This document shows, piece by piece, positions 26,250 to 36,693 of a DNA stretch of 64,000 nt (positions are counted from its first letter, which is position 1; every line of letters starts with the position of its first letter). The notes beneath the pieces are model-generated. The model had not been told where the DNA came from, did no database searches, and saw only the letters and a list, made by a program, of their open reading frames with translations. A program made the position numbers and the translations under genes. This DNA is from JBGPTK01 sp963797765 (GTDB lineage: Bacteria; Acidobacteriota; Terriglobia; Acidiferrales; UBA7541), in NCBI GenBank assembly GCA_963797765.1, contig CAWCQU010000002.1:372001-436000 (forward strand), written 5' to 3'.

Positions 26250-27758
26250 ATGACGAACCAAGAACTGATGGCACAGATAGAAATGACGCCAGACGCCGCG
26301 AACTATGAGGTGATCCAATCCAAATCGCCGGTCTTCTACGAAACCTACGAACGCAAAGCGGATCTGCAACACCAGACCCACTACTGCGCTGGCTGCGGCC
26401 ACGGCATCGTGCACAAGCTGATCGCTGAGGCTATCGAGGATCTAAAACTTCAGGACAAGACCATCTTCGTGAGTCCGGTGGGTTGCTCGGTGTTTGCTTA
26501 CTACTACATGGACCTGGGCAACGTGCAGGCGGCGCACGGGCGGGCGCCGGCTGCGGCTACAGCTATCAAGCGCACTTGCCCGGACAAGATCGTGATCTCC
26601 TATCAGGGTGATGGTGACTTAGCGGCCATCGGCATGGCGGAAATTGTGCACGCCGCGAACCGCGGAGAAAAAATCACTGTCATCTTTGTGAACAACGCCA
26701 TTTATGGGATGACGGGCGGCCAGATGGCCCCCACCACGCTTGTCGGAGAGATTACCACTACCTCGCCGTGGGGCCGCCGGCCGGCCAACGAGGGCTTCCC
26801 CATTCACATGGCCGAACTGCTGGCTTCGCTGGAAGCGCCGGTGTACATCGAGCGAGTGGCGCTTTCCGACAACAAGAACGTCATGAAAGCACGCCGGGCG
26901 ATTCGAAAAGCGCTCGAAATCCAGCGCGATGGCGTGGGCTTTTCGTTTGTCGAAATTCTTTCGCCCTGCCCGACGATCTGGGGCAAAGATCCGGTGGAGG
27001 CGCGCAAATGGGTGGAGACGAAAATGATCCCTGCGTTCCCCCTGAACGTGTTCCGCGACCGGAAGCCTGAGCCCGTGGCGGACAATCCACCACCGCGCCA
27101 CACCGTCTCAGAGATCTTGGAGCTGAGCACACCGGAAACAATGGGCCCGCCGCCGGCGGCACATCACGACGGCGGATTCGATCAGATGAAGATCATAGTG
27201 GCGGGATTCGGCGGCCAAGGCGTGCTGCTGCTGGGACAATTGTTGACAGAGATCGGTGTGCGCGAAGGACTGGAAGTGAGCTGGCTGCCCTCCTACGGGC
27301 CGGAGATGCGTTCCGGCAGCGCTCATTGCCATGTGTGTCTCTCGCGGCTGCGCATCGGCTCGCCGCTGGTTTCCCATCCGGATGTGCTCATCGCCATGAA
27401 TGAGATCTCGCTGCGCAAGTTTGCGGGACAAGTGGAAGAACACGGGCTGATCCTCTACAACGCCGCGGCTCTTCCCAAGGATTTCGCGCCGCCCGCGGCG
27501 CGTGTGGTTTGCATCCCGGCGTCAGAGATAGCCGACAAGCTGGGCTTCGCCAAGGCCGCCAACATCGTGCTGTTGGGGGCGCTGTTGGAAGAGACGGGGT
27601 GCCTGCCAGCAAATACGGCGCTGGAGACCATCGCAGCCAAGGTGAAGAAGACCGCAGTACTCGAAATCAACCGCCAGGCGCTGGAGGAAGGGCGCGAGTT
27701 TGTCGATCAAAAGGTTTGGGCGGGTCCGGAGTCCCAGGCCGACGGCTTCGGAGGCTGA
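26250..27758 (+). CDS. 2-oxoacid:ferredoxin oxidoreductase beta-gamma fusion
   Basis: About 502 residues from the ATG at 26250, preceded by AAGGGG (an upstream ATG at 26235 is possible). Residues about 1-290 are the TPP-binding beta subunit, with HYCAGCGHGIVHKL and the TPP/Mg motif GDGDLAAIGMAEIVHAANRG...NN. Residues about 315-495 are the gamma subunit, starting MKIIVAGFGGQGVLLLGQLL and containing SYGPEMRSGSAHCHVCLS. The two are separate genes in many organisms, so this is a fusion. The complex decarboxylates a 2-oxoacid to acyl-CoA with reduction of ferredoxin. The operon continues with malic enzyme 102 bp on. Confidence 0.92.
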   Translation: MTNQELMAQIEMTPDAANYEVIQSKSPVFYETYERKADLQHQTHYCAGCGHGIVHKLIAEAIEDLKLQDKTIFVSPVGCSVFAYYYMDLGNVQAAHGRAPAAATAIKRTCPDKIVISYQGDGDLAAIGMAEIVHAANRGEKITVIFVNNAIYGMTGGQMAPTTLVGEITTTSPWGRRPANEGFPIHMAELLASLEAPVYIERVALSDNKNVMKARRAIRKALEIQRDGVGFSFVEILSPCPTIWGKDPVEARKWVETKMIPAFPLNVFRDRKPEPVADNPPPRHTVSEILELSTPETMGPPPAAHHDGGFDQMKIIVAGFGGQGVLLLGQLLTEIGVREGLEVSWLPSYGPEMRSGSAHCHVCLSRLRIGSPLVSHPDVLIAMNEISLRKFAGQVEEHGLILYNAAALPKDFAPPAARVVCIPASEIADKLGFAKAANIVLLGALLEETGCLPANTALETIAAKVKKTAVLEINRQALEEGREFVDQKVWAGPESQADGFGG

Positions 27759-27859
27759 CAACTTCCTCCGGGAAATTCGCGGCGCGACCAGACGAGCGGA
27801 AAGTTCCGATCAGGATTCCAGAGATTGAGATGAAGCAAAAGGAATGAAGGTGAACAGTC

Positions 27860-30157
<2,298 letters not shown>

Positions 30158-30685
30158 AACTGTGGCGCACGTCTCCGTGTCCAAGTGGGCTGCGTCACGG
30201 CACGGAAATCCCGGCCGGCAGAGATTCGGGTTGGGAGAGATTGCGAGGTGGTGATGCCGTTAACCAAACCGGCATATTTTCGTGCGCGTGAATGAAGCTG
30301 GGCTACTTGATTTAACGAGAACCATCGAAGGTCGATCGGGCGGCGCCTGATTAATTGAATGTGAACCTAGGTAAGTCCAGCGAGCGGCGGTGGCCCGCAC
30401 GTTCGTGATTCTGGCGAAATTGGGTTAGGAAATTGGGGGCAGGTCAGACGTTAGCGCTACGAAGTTTACTTGGAGGAAGGAGCCGACAACGTCACCTAAT
30501 CAGCAGTCTGCACGCGATAACTTCTGGATCGTCGCCAATCCGGAAGTTAACCGGTCGTTTCCGAGTACGCCGTAATTCGGAGGGAGTCGAGGCGGATAGA
30601 GTGCGGACAACTAAACCGATTGCAGCTACCGAACTCCAAGTTCGCGGATACGTGAGTCGAAGCGGGGCCACTCGCACGAATTTTG
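30158..30685. other. intergenic region at the edge of an accessory islet
   Basis: Between malic enzyme and the convergent Mrr-like gene there is only IS110 remnant copy C (30450-30503). Other short frames show no family feature. Confidence 0.5.
30450..30503 (-). repeat. IS110-family left-end remnant, copy C
   Basis: GTTAGCGCTACGAAGTTTAC, TGGAGGAAGGAGCCGACAAC and CACCTAATCAGC form a slightly diverged copy of the same 54-bp segment. With copy D (31717-31803), which points the other way, it brackets the Mrr-like gene. Confidence 0.7.
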
Positions 30686-31660
30686 CTAGGAAACTCGGTT
30701 GCGGAGGACAGTAGGCTTCCTGCAGACGGTACACTGGACCGAATACCCTGTGAGACTTTGTTTGGAATGGATCACAGCTCCGCAGTCACACACAAAGTCT
30801 GCAACATCTTGCATGGAAGCTTGCCTCCGTTTCTCCATTTCAGTAGTGAGCAGGTGATTCCACCACGGTTTGGAACGTGCGTCCTGAATGAGGTGAAGAC
30901 TTGCAAGAAATCGATGCCTATCAATGAGCTCGAAGCGACTAACGGCGCCACGCAACAGAGCGATTTGTGCCTCATCGGTGCTCTGTCGTGAGAAGTGATC
31001 TGCACTTGTGACGAAGATCACCTGTTGAACATTGCGGACGACTGCGGCACCGAGAAGTTCCCGAACAGCGGACACAGATTCCACCGCGCTCTGATCGCGC
31101 CGCCTCTTGACCTGCACTATAAGAGGTCTATCTGAAAGAACTAGAGCGAGGTCAACACCGCCATCCCCAGACCGACCACAGTGCTCTACCTCGCAATGAA
31201 AGAAGTCTTCAAAGACAGACTTGACCAACTCTTCCATCTTTCTCGGGTGGATAGCATTCAGGAGTTCCCCTTTATCGAGAAGAGCGCGCCTAAGAACATC
31301 GAGTGGAAGCGAGAGTGACGTACAGTCGAAGCGACGCAAAATCCCGCGAATAACTACTTCTGTCTGCTTGAAATTATTGCCGCACGACATTTGCCCGTAG
31401 CTCTGAGATACTGACCACCACCCGCAGTTGCATTCGTACGCGGCTTCGTCCGTCTTGACCTCATTGTGAGTTCGACTATCAAAAAACTTATGGTCATTCG
31501 CGCCGTAGCACTTCCGCGCTTCATGACCGCAGAACACGCACCAGTGAGGAAGTGGAAAAAAGGGACGACCTTTAGAAAACCGCTCCCCTTGCGATCGCCC
31601 GCGCGAGGAGCGTTCGGTAATATGGTGCGCATAATCAAGAATCTCTGTATGGGCTCCCAT
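30686..31660 (-). CDS. Mrr-type restriction-endonuclease-like protein with zinc-ribbon flanks
   Basis: 324 residues. A PD-(D/E)xK nuclease core lies at about 138-215: HPRKMEELVKSVFEDFF, then GDGGVDLALVL (D170) and VQVKR (Q183, K185). This is the Mrr_cat arrangement used by type IV and related DNA-cleaving enzymes. Cysteine pairs before it (CVFC 41-44, CNC 77-79) and after it (CDCG...CTVC near the C-terminus) suggest zinc ribbons. No methyltransferase is adjacent, so a type IV-like or stand-alone role fits better than a classical restriction-modification pair. It sits between inverted IS110 remnants in an islet with an HNH-like gene, consistent with horizontal gain. Confidence 0.8.
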   Translation of the reverse strand: MGAHTEILDYAHHITERSSRGRSQGERFSKGRPFFPLPHWCVFCGHEARKCYGANDHKFFDSRTHNEVKTDEAAYECNCGWWSVSQSYGQMSCGNNFKQTEVVIRGILRRFDCTSLSLPLDVLRRALLDKGELLNAIHPRKMEELVKSVFEDFFHCEVEHCGRSGDGGVDLALVLSDRPLIVQVKRRRDQSAVESVSAVRELLGAAVVRNVQQVIFVTSADHFSRQSTDEAQIALLRGAVSRFELIDRHRFLASLHLIQDARSKPWWNHLLTTEMEKRRQASMQDVADFVCDCGAVIHSKQSLTGYSVQCTVCRKPTVLRNRVS

Positions 31661-31716
31661 GTCTCTTCTCGCCGCAAGCGTGGCCTAATTCCTGTATGAC
31701 ACGACCCATATGAAAC

Positions 31717-31803
31717 CGGGCTGATTAGATAACGTTGTCGGCTCCTTCCTCCGAGTAAATTTGGTAGCGCTAACGACCAAGGCTCGGAAAAAGGAACCGA
31801 GCA
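31717..31803 (+). repeat. IS110-family left end, copy D, adjoining the transposase start
   Basis: These 87 bp lead directly into the transposase ATG at 31804 and include GGCTGATTAGATAACGTTGT, CGGCTCCTTCCTCCGAGTAA and a hairpin GCTCGG...CCGAGC (31783-31802). IS110 elements often encode their guide (bridge) RNA in such a non-coding end, so a former RNA locus is possible but unproven. Confidence 0.6.
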
Positions 31804-31944
31804 ATGATAATTATCGGATGTGATTTTCACACACGTTACCAGCAGATTGCCATGGCCAACGACGAGACAGGAGAACTGCTTCTGGAGCGGCGTCCGGATC
31901 ACGAGAGCGGTGAAGCACAGGCGTTCTACCGGAGTTTGCAGGGG
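31804..31944 (+). pseudogene. truncated IS110-family transposase
   Basis: The first 47 codons, MIIIGCDFHTRYQQIAMAND through EAQAFYRSLQ, match the N-terminus of DEDD IS110/IS116-type transposases, including the first catalytic aspartate in GCDFH. The homology stops where a solo REPIN begins at 31945. The rest of the transposase is absent, so the gene is dead. It gives the identity of the repeated left-end sequence found at four places in the window. Confidence 0.8.
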
Positions 31945-32062
31945 GGCGGGTGGCCGAAGATTAAGCGCTCCGCAGCTGTCGGTTTGCGAGGGTGCCCTAT
32001 GTTTCGTCAGAAACGTGGGCACCCAAATTCATCTCATCTCATTAGACTTGTGCCACCCGCCG
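31945..32062. repeat. solo REPIN (paired inverted REPs without a transposase)
   Basis: GGCGGGTGGCCGAAGATTAA at the left matches the right end of RAYT2. The right end (CATCTCATTAGACTTGTGCC then ACCCGCCG) matches the RAYT1-type end. A GTTTCGTCAGAAAC palindrome lies between. It interrupts the IS110 transposase gene. Confidence 0.75.
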
Positions 32063-32088
32063 TCCGGAATTTCTGATATAAGGTTTCT

Positions 32089-32799
32089 ATGGATCAGATT
32101 GAGGAGTTTGTCGACGAGCGGCAAAAGTCCTGGTGCATCCACTGCGGTGGATGGATTGCAGAGCTTGATACCAACCGTGACCACGTGCCTTCGAAGAGTC
32201 TGCTCCGAGAGCCCTATCCGGCGAATCTCCCGGTTGTGGAGATATGCGCAGCCTGCAACGAAGGCTTTTCGCTGGATGAAGAATATCTGGTTGTTTTCCT
32301 GAATTGCGTGCTCGCAGGCTCAACCGATCCGCACCAACAGCGGAATCCCCAGTCGACGCATTCTGAAAAAGAACGGCAAGCTCAGGGCGAGAATCGACGG
32401 TTCCAGGAAAGAGATAGAACGCTCGGCGGTGAAATCCGGTCCGTTTGGACGCCCGAGCTGGAGAGGGTGAATCGTCTGATCGTCAAGAATGCACGCGGTC
32501 ATGCCCTCTTTGAGTACGGCGAACCCATGCTCAGAGAGCCTCAATCTGTCTGGTCGGCGCCATTGGAAACCTTGACCACGGAGCAGCGCGCGGTCTTCGA
32601 GACGATTGAGACGGGGGGCGGCTGGCCTGAAGTCGGCAGCCGCATGCTCACGCGGGTGGTGACCGGCCAAGATCTCTCAGGTTCCTGGGTGATTGTCCAG
32701 GATGGAATCTATCGCTATGCTGTGGCCCAACGAGGCGTCATACTCGTGAAATCGGTGCTCTTTGAATATCTCGCCACTGAGGTGTTTTGGGGCGACTAA
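32089..32799 (+). CDS. HNH-like zinc-motif protein
   Basis: 236 residues. The N-terminus has CIHCGG (16-19), RDHVPSKSLL and CAACNEGFS, the spacing of an HNH/ZnF-type nuclease core with a CxxC...H...CxxC zinc site. The C-terminal two thirds, with EYGEPMLREPQSVW and VIVQDGIYRYAVAQRG, has no recognised domain. It might be a nuclease, but the second catalytic residues cannot be assigned with certainty. It lies between a solo REPIN and RAYT2, near the Mrr-like gene, so a defence or mobile-cargo role is possible (inference). Confidence 0.55.
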   Translation: MDQIEEFVDERQKSWCIHCGGWIAELDTNRDHVPSKSLLREPYPANLPVVEICAACNEGFSLDEEYLVVFLNCVLAGSTDPHQQRNPQSTHSEKERQAQGENRRFQERDRTLGGEIRSVWTPELERVNRLIVKNARGHALFEYGEPMLREPQSVWSAPLETLTTEQRAVFETIETGGGWPEVGSRMLTRVVTGQDLSGSWVIVQDGIYRYAVAQRGVILVKSVLFEYLATEVFWGD

Positions 32800-32833
32800 C
32801 TGGGGCTCACTCCTCTAATGGTTAAAAAGTGCA

Positions 32834-33692
32834 CGGCGGGTGGCACAAGTTTAGCGAGATGTGGTGAATTTGGGTGCCCCATGTTTCGTCAGAAACGTGG
32901 GGCTTTTTTGTTTTTCGACTTTCACTGGAGATCGACGCACTCACCCGATTTCCTCAACAAATGTTTTCATGTATCCAGCGCGAGAAGAGTATACCATTTG
33001 GGCACTACCCTGCGCGGATCGGACGTACCGGGGTGCAGTTCCCTTTTCATGCCCAGAAACTTGAAACGCTATTACGGACGTGGGGACCTTCATTTCATCA
33101 CCTTCAGTTGCTACCGCCGCAGGGCTTCGCTGGGAACTGCGAAAGCGCGAAATGTGTTCGTCGATGCCTTGCGCGAAGTGTGTGCCAAGTATCGATTTGC
33201 GCGGGTCGGCTTCGTGATCATGCCCGAGCACGTGCACCTACTAATCGGCGAACCGAAGGCCGGCAATCCTTCGACGGTGATTCACAGCTTGAAATTGAGG
33301 GTATCGAAACGGCTTCGCCGCAAACGGAGGAGCGTTTCTTCCGCGCAAAGGGCGTTTGCGTTTCCCGAAGCTGCGGAATCCAGCGCGGCGCAATTCTGGC
33401 AGCGGCGATTCTACGACTTCAACGTCTACAGCGCACGAAAGAGAAGAGAAAAACTCGAATACATGCACCGCAACCCGGTGACTCGACGTTTGGTGAAGAA
33501 CCCGAAAGATTGGGTGTGGAGCAGTTATTCCTCGTATTCGGGAAGAGGCATACCGCTGATCGAAATCGATTTCATTTCTGGATTCAATCGTACAGCAAAA
33601 GCCCCACGTTTCTGACGAAACATGGGGCACCCTCGCAAACCGACAGCTGCGGAGCGCATAATCTTCGGCCACATAATCTTCGGCCACCCGCC
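32834..33692 (+). mobile_element. RAYT2 element with two different REP ends
   Basis: The left end (32834-32909) matches RAYT1's ends: CGGCGGGTGGCACAAGTTTA and the GAAACGTGGGGC arm. The right end (33597-33692) starts with the same palindrome but continues with CCTCGCAAACCGACAGCTGC and a duplicated ATAATCTTCGGCCAC unit. That is the other end type seen in the solo REPIN at 31945. It encloses an intact transposase gene. Confidence 0.85.
33049..33615 (+). CDS. REP-associated tyrosine transposase (RAYT), intact
   Basis: 188 residues from the ATG at 33049, in the position corresponding to the start of copy 1. The HUH-type motif is GFVIMPEHVHLLIGEP. The helix with the presumed catalytic tyrosine region and KLRVSKRLRRKRRSV follow. 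The C-terminus includes FWQRRFYDFNVYSARKRREK and EYMHRNPVTRRLV. RAYTs act on single-stranded REP hairpins and spread REP sequences. The longer frame from 32818 includes the REP end and leader and is not needed. It may be the source of the REPs scattered here. Confidence 0.9.
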   Translation: MPRNLKRYYGRGDLHFITFSCYRRRASLGTAKARNVFVDALREVCAKYRFARVGFVIMPEHVHLLIGEPKAGNPSTVIHSLKLRVSKRLRRKRRSVSSAQRAFAFPEAAESSAAQFWQRRFYDFNVYSARKRREKLEYMHRNPVTRRLVKNPKDWVWSSYSSYSGRGIPLIEIDFISGFNRTAKAPRF

Positions 33693-33777
33693 TAGAAATC
33701 AGTTGTCTAAAGAGCTAGCCGGAATTCCCGATTCGCACCCCTTTCAAATTGTACGGTGTCCTGTCTGACTCTTCGCA

Positions 33778-33815
33778 TGTGACTTCAATCACATTGATAT
33801 GTGATCTCTGACACC
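33778..33815. promoter_or_regulatory. tandem CRP/FNR-like operator ahead of asnA
   Basis: TGTGACTTCAATCACA (33778-33793) is a perfect TGTGA-N6-TCACA palindrome. TGTGATCTCTGACACC (33800-33815) starts 22 bp further on with a good left half only. The pair is 146-183 bp ahead of the asnA start at 33961. Confidence 0.65.
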
Positions 33816-33960
33816 CAGGGACTCAGGTACGCCGCCGTACAATGTGTGCTGTCCGCCTTGGTTTTTGGATCCAAATCCGGGGCCAAGCGCGCGATGGGCG
33901 AGTTTTGCGGGCGCAGAGCTCTTCCCCGAATTCGAGTCACATTCGATCGGAGGCAATGTC

Positions 33961-35091
33961 ATGACAACGAAGGCAGCAGATCTAGCTGGGCCAGGAATTG
34001 GAGACTATACCGAACTGGAGAAAGTCCTTCCCCAAGACTACAACTCATCGCTGACTCCCATGGAAACGCAAAAGGCTATCTTCGCCGTGAAGCGCTACAT
34101 CGAAGACCATCTGTGCGAAGAGCTGGGTCTGATGATGGTGACGGTACCGCTGATTGTGGATGTGGAGAGCGGCGTAAACGACATGCTCGACCGCGACGGC
34201 TCGCGCACACCGATTCAGTTCCACATCTCGAACGATTACGACAAGCACCCGATTGATGCTCAGGTGGTGCAGGCGGCCACGAAGTGGAAGCGCATCGCAC
34301 TGAAGCAGTTTGGTTTTGCGGCCGGCGAGGGCCTGTGCACCGATATGCGCGCGGTGCGTAAAGACTACTTCCTCGACCATGATCACAGCGTCTATGTGGA
34401 CCAGTGGGACTGGGAACGGGTCATCACCCCCAGCCAGCGCAATCTCCAGTTTCTAGAACAAATCGTGAACCAAATCTGGAAAGTACTGGTGAACGCAGAG
34501 AAGTACGCGCAGGAACTTTTCCCGCAATTGAAAGTGTCGAAGTATCCGAATCTTCCGGAAAGGCTCACGTTTCTGCATGCGGAAGACATTTTGCAGATGT
34601 ACCCGGACTTGCCTAGAAAGCAGCGCGAGACCGCTATTCTGCAAGAGTACCCCGCGATTTTCATCACCGGGATCGGCTGGCCACTCAAGGACGGCTACCC
34701 GCATGAAATGCGCGCTGCGGACTACGATGACTGGGTGACCGAAACAAGTTCCGCGGACGGCAACCCTCGACACGGGCTTAATGGCGACATTCTCGTTTGG
34801 AACCCCGTGACCCGCCGGCGGCACGAGCTCAGCTCGATGGGGATTCGTGTCAATGCCGAAACGCTTCCGAAGCAGCTGAAAATGTCCGGACAACTGGACT
34901 TCCTGAAGTTTCCTTACCACCAAGGCATCGTGAAAAATGAACTTCCGCTCAGCATCGGAGGAGGAATTGGGCAATCGCGGACGCTGATGCTTCTGCTCAA
35001 AAAGGCGCATCTTGGAGAGGTAAGCGTAAGCGTGTGGCCGAAGATCCTGAAAGAGATGTGCGCCAAGAGGAATATTGACGTCTTGGAGTAG
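33961..35091 (+). CDS. asnA: aspartate-ammonia ligase (asparagine synthetase A)
   Basis: 376 residues from the ATG at 33961, with GGAGG 9 nt ahead. A longer frame starts at 33844. The class II tRNA-synthetase-like fold is visible in ETQKAIFAVKRYIEDHL, GLMMVTVPLIVDVESGVND, QFHISNDYDKHPIDAQVVQAATKWKR in outline, DMRAVRKDYFLDHDHSVYVDQWDWE and GGGIGQSRTLMLLLKKAHLGEV. It makes asparagine from aspartate, ammonia and ATP. Its neighbours are unrelated, and it carries its own tandem operator, which may place ammonium assimilation in the redox-linked regulon. Confidence 0.95.
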   Translation: MTTKAADLAGPGIGDYTELEKVLPQDYNSSLTPMETQKAIFAVKRYIEDHLCEELGLMMVTVPLIVDVESGVNDMLDRDGSRTPIQFHISNDYDKHPIDAQVVQAATKWKRIALKQFGFAAGEGLCTDMRAVRKDYFLDHDHSVYVDQWDWERVITPSQRNLQFLEQIVNQIWKVLVNAEKYAQELFPQLKVSKYPNLPERLTFLHAEDILQMYPDLPRKQRETAILQEYPAIFITGIGWPLKDGYPHEMRAADYDDWVTETSSADGNPRHGLNGDILVWNPVTRRRHELSSMGIRVNAETLPKQLKMSGQLDFLKFPYHQGIVKNELPLSIGGGIGQSRTLMLLLKKAHLGEVSVSVWPKILKEMCAKRNIDVLE

Positions 35092-35230
35092 CTACCCCTC
35101 AGTGGCGAGTGCAGACCCGGATCCTGGCTTGGGATATCTGTAGGGCCTAGACGTTCGAAAGGACCAGGGGTCGAGCAGTGGCGGGTGGCCGCGAGAATTT
35201 GATCGAAGAAAATATTTGGTCGTGGCGCAC

Positions 35231-35329
35231 TAAGGGAGTATACCATCTGGGCACTGGCCGCTGCGGGTAGAGACGCGGGTGCGGCACCCGAGACTGTCTC
35301 GCTGCGCTAAGCCTGCTCCACCCGCCACC
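35231..35329 (+). repeat. RAYT 5'-leader and REP remnant
   Basis: GAGTATACCATCTGGGCACT, GACGCGGGTGCGGCACCCGA, GACTGTCTCGCTGCG and CTCCACCCGCC match the repeats at 22186-22258 and 22394-22441. No transposase coding sequence remains. Confidence 0.7.
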
Positions 35330-35345
35330 AGTCGCCCGGCCGGAT

Positions 35346-35957
35346 TCAGGAGCGCGGGCACACAAACAACACGCGAGAATTCTCGGGAATCGATTTAAGT
35401 TGGCCTTGCAGTGCCCGAGGCGCGTAGCGCGCGGCTTCCGATGCCAGAGCGGCTGCCTCAACTGCCGAAAGATCCCGCGCGAAAATATCTCCTTTCTGCG
35501 CGTAGGAATATTCCTGGTATTTCGGCGCGTCCGCCCGCGCCAGATTCATCAACGAATCCCACAAGCTGCGCGCGCGCAAAAACCTTTTCTTCGAGGCTTC
35601 GCCGCGCCGAATTTCGATCGGTCGCCGCTTGCCCGGCTCGCTCGCACCGATCAGCACAATCCGGCAATCCTCCGCGCGAAACGGCCGTGATGGATCGGCG
35701 TCCGGATATTTTTCCAGCAGCGCACCCACTTCCTGCGCGTCCGATTCGAATCCTTGCCACCAGTACCGGTAAAAATGAAAGACCACTGTGCCCGAGCGCA
35801 GAATCTGCCGGATGCGCGCCACGTCTTTCCCCGTCACGGAAAGAATCATGTCCACCAGTTCCGCCGGGCGGAAAGTCTGGCGGACCAGCGGCCGCACGCT
35901 CAGATATTCGGCCTCTTCTTCGGTATATTTTACGGCGATTGTTTCAGGAAGCGGCAC
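35346..35957 (-). CDS. hypothetical protein
   Basis: 203 residues, beginning MPLPETIAVKYTEEEAEYLS, with no signal peptide or membrane helix. The central part (GTVVFHFYRYWWQGFESDAQEV) and the basic segment PGKRRPIEIRRGEASKKRFL are distinctive, but I do not recognise the family. The even codon use and the absence of a longer frame on the other strand support it as a real gene. It precedes no obvious operon partner. Confidence 0.65.
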   Translation of the reverse strand: MPLPETIAVKYTEEEAEYLSVRPLVRQTFRPAELVDMILSVTGKDVARIRQILRSGTVVFHFYRYWWQGFESDAQEVGALLEKYPDADPSRPFRAEDCRIVLIGASEPGKRRPIEIRRGEASKKRFLRARSLWDSLMNLARADAPKYQEYSYAQKGDIFARDLSAVEAAALASEAARYAPRALQGQLKSIPENSRVLFVCPRS

Positions 35958-36084
35958 GGGAGGCAGTTTGCTGTTTACGCTCGGTGTTGCGTTCGGGTAT
36001 TCATGGAATTACGCTCGGAATTTGATGGGATTGTATGTCGGGTTTTTTGCATAATTCGGCTTGCGATTTCCCATCCTGCCGGGA

Positions 36085-36534
36085 TCAACGGGACAGGCGT
36101 TCCCGCACGCGATCGCTCAACATTTTGCCGTCCACCGTCTTGCCTTCGAGTTGCGCTTTCGCCGCTTTAATCACGGCACCCATCTGCTTCGGTGAATTGG
36201 CGCCCGTCTCTTTAACGGCAGCTTCAATGGCTGCGGCGATATCCGCGTCGCTCGGCGCGGCGGGCAGATAGCCTTCGATGATCGCGATTTCCTTGGTCTC
36301 CTTATCGGCCAGGTCCATCCGGTTGCCTTTGGTGAATAGCTCCACCGATTCGCGGCGCTGTTTCACCAGCGTCTGCATAATCTGCAGCGCTTCCGCATCA
36401 TCCAGCGGGCGCATTTTCTCCACTTCTTTCAGCTTCATCGCCGATTTCATCATGCGCAAAGTGCTCAGGCGCAGTTCGTCCTTGGTCTTCATCGCTTGCG
36501 TCAGTTCGTTCTGGATGCGCTCGACAAAAGTCAT
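36085..36534 (-). CDS. GatB/YqeY-domain protein
   Basis: 149 residues from an ATG at 36534. The sequence MTFVERIQNELTQAMKTKDE, LRLSTLRMMKSAMK, IIEGYLPAAPSDADIAAAIE and MGAVIKAAKAQLEGKTVDGK is the YqeY pattern related to the tail domain of GatB. It is a small cytoplasmic protein thought to associate with tRNA or amidotransferase functions, without firm activity. The open frame continues far upstream to 37425 only because it runs antisense to serA, so the internal ATG is the correct start. Confidence 0.9.
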   Translation of the reverse strand: MTFVERIQNELTQAMKTKDELRLSTLRMMKSAMKLKEVEKMRPLDDAEALQIMQTLVKQRRESVELFTKGNRMDLADKETKEIAIIEGYLPAAPSDADIAAAIEAAVKETGANSPKQMGAVIKAAKAQLEGKTVDGKMLSDRVRERLSR

Positions 36535-36693
36535 TGAATTCGCAACCTGCCCAACGAAAGAATAACATAGGCTCCGCCGATTGCAGCGCGCCGCGACTGC
36601 CGAATGAGCCGCCGGCAAGCTCGATCCAACGGATTCGAAACACCAGCGACGGGACAATTGACACCAGCACTGGCCGCCTTTACGCTGAACGTC

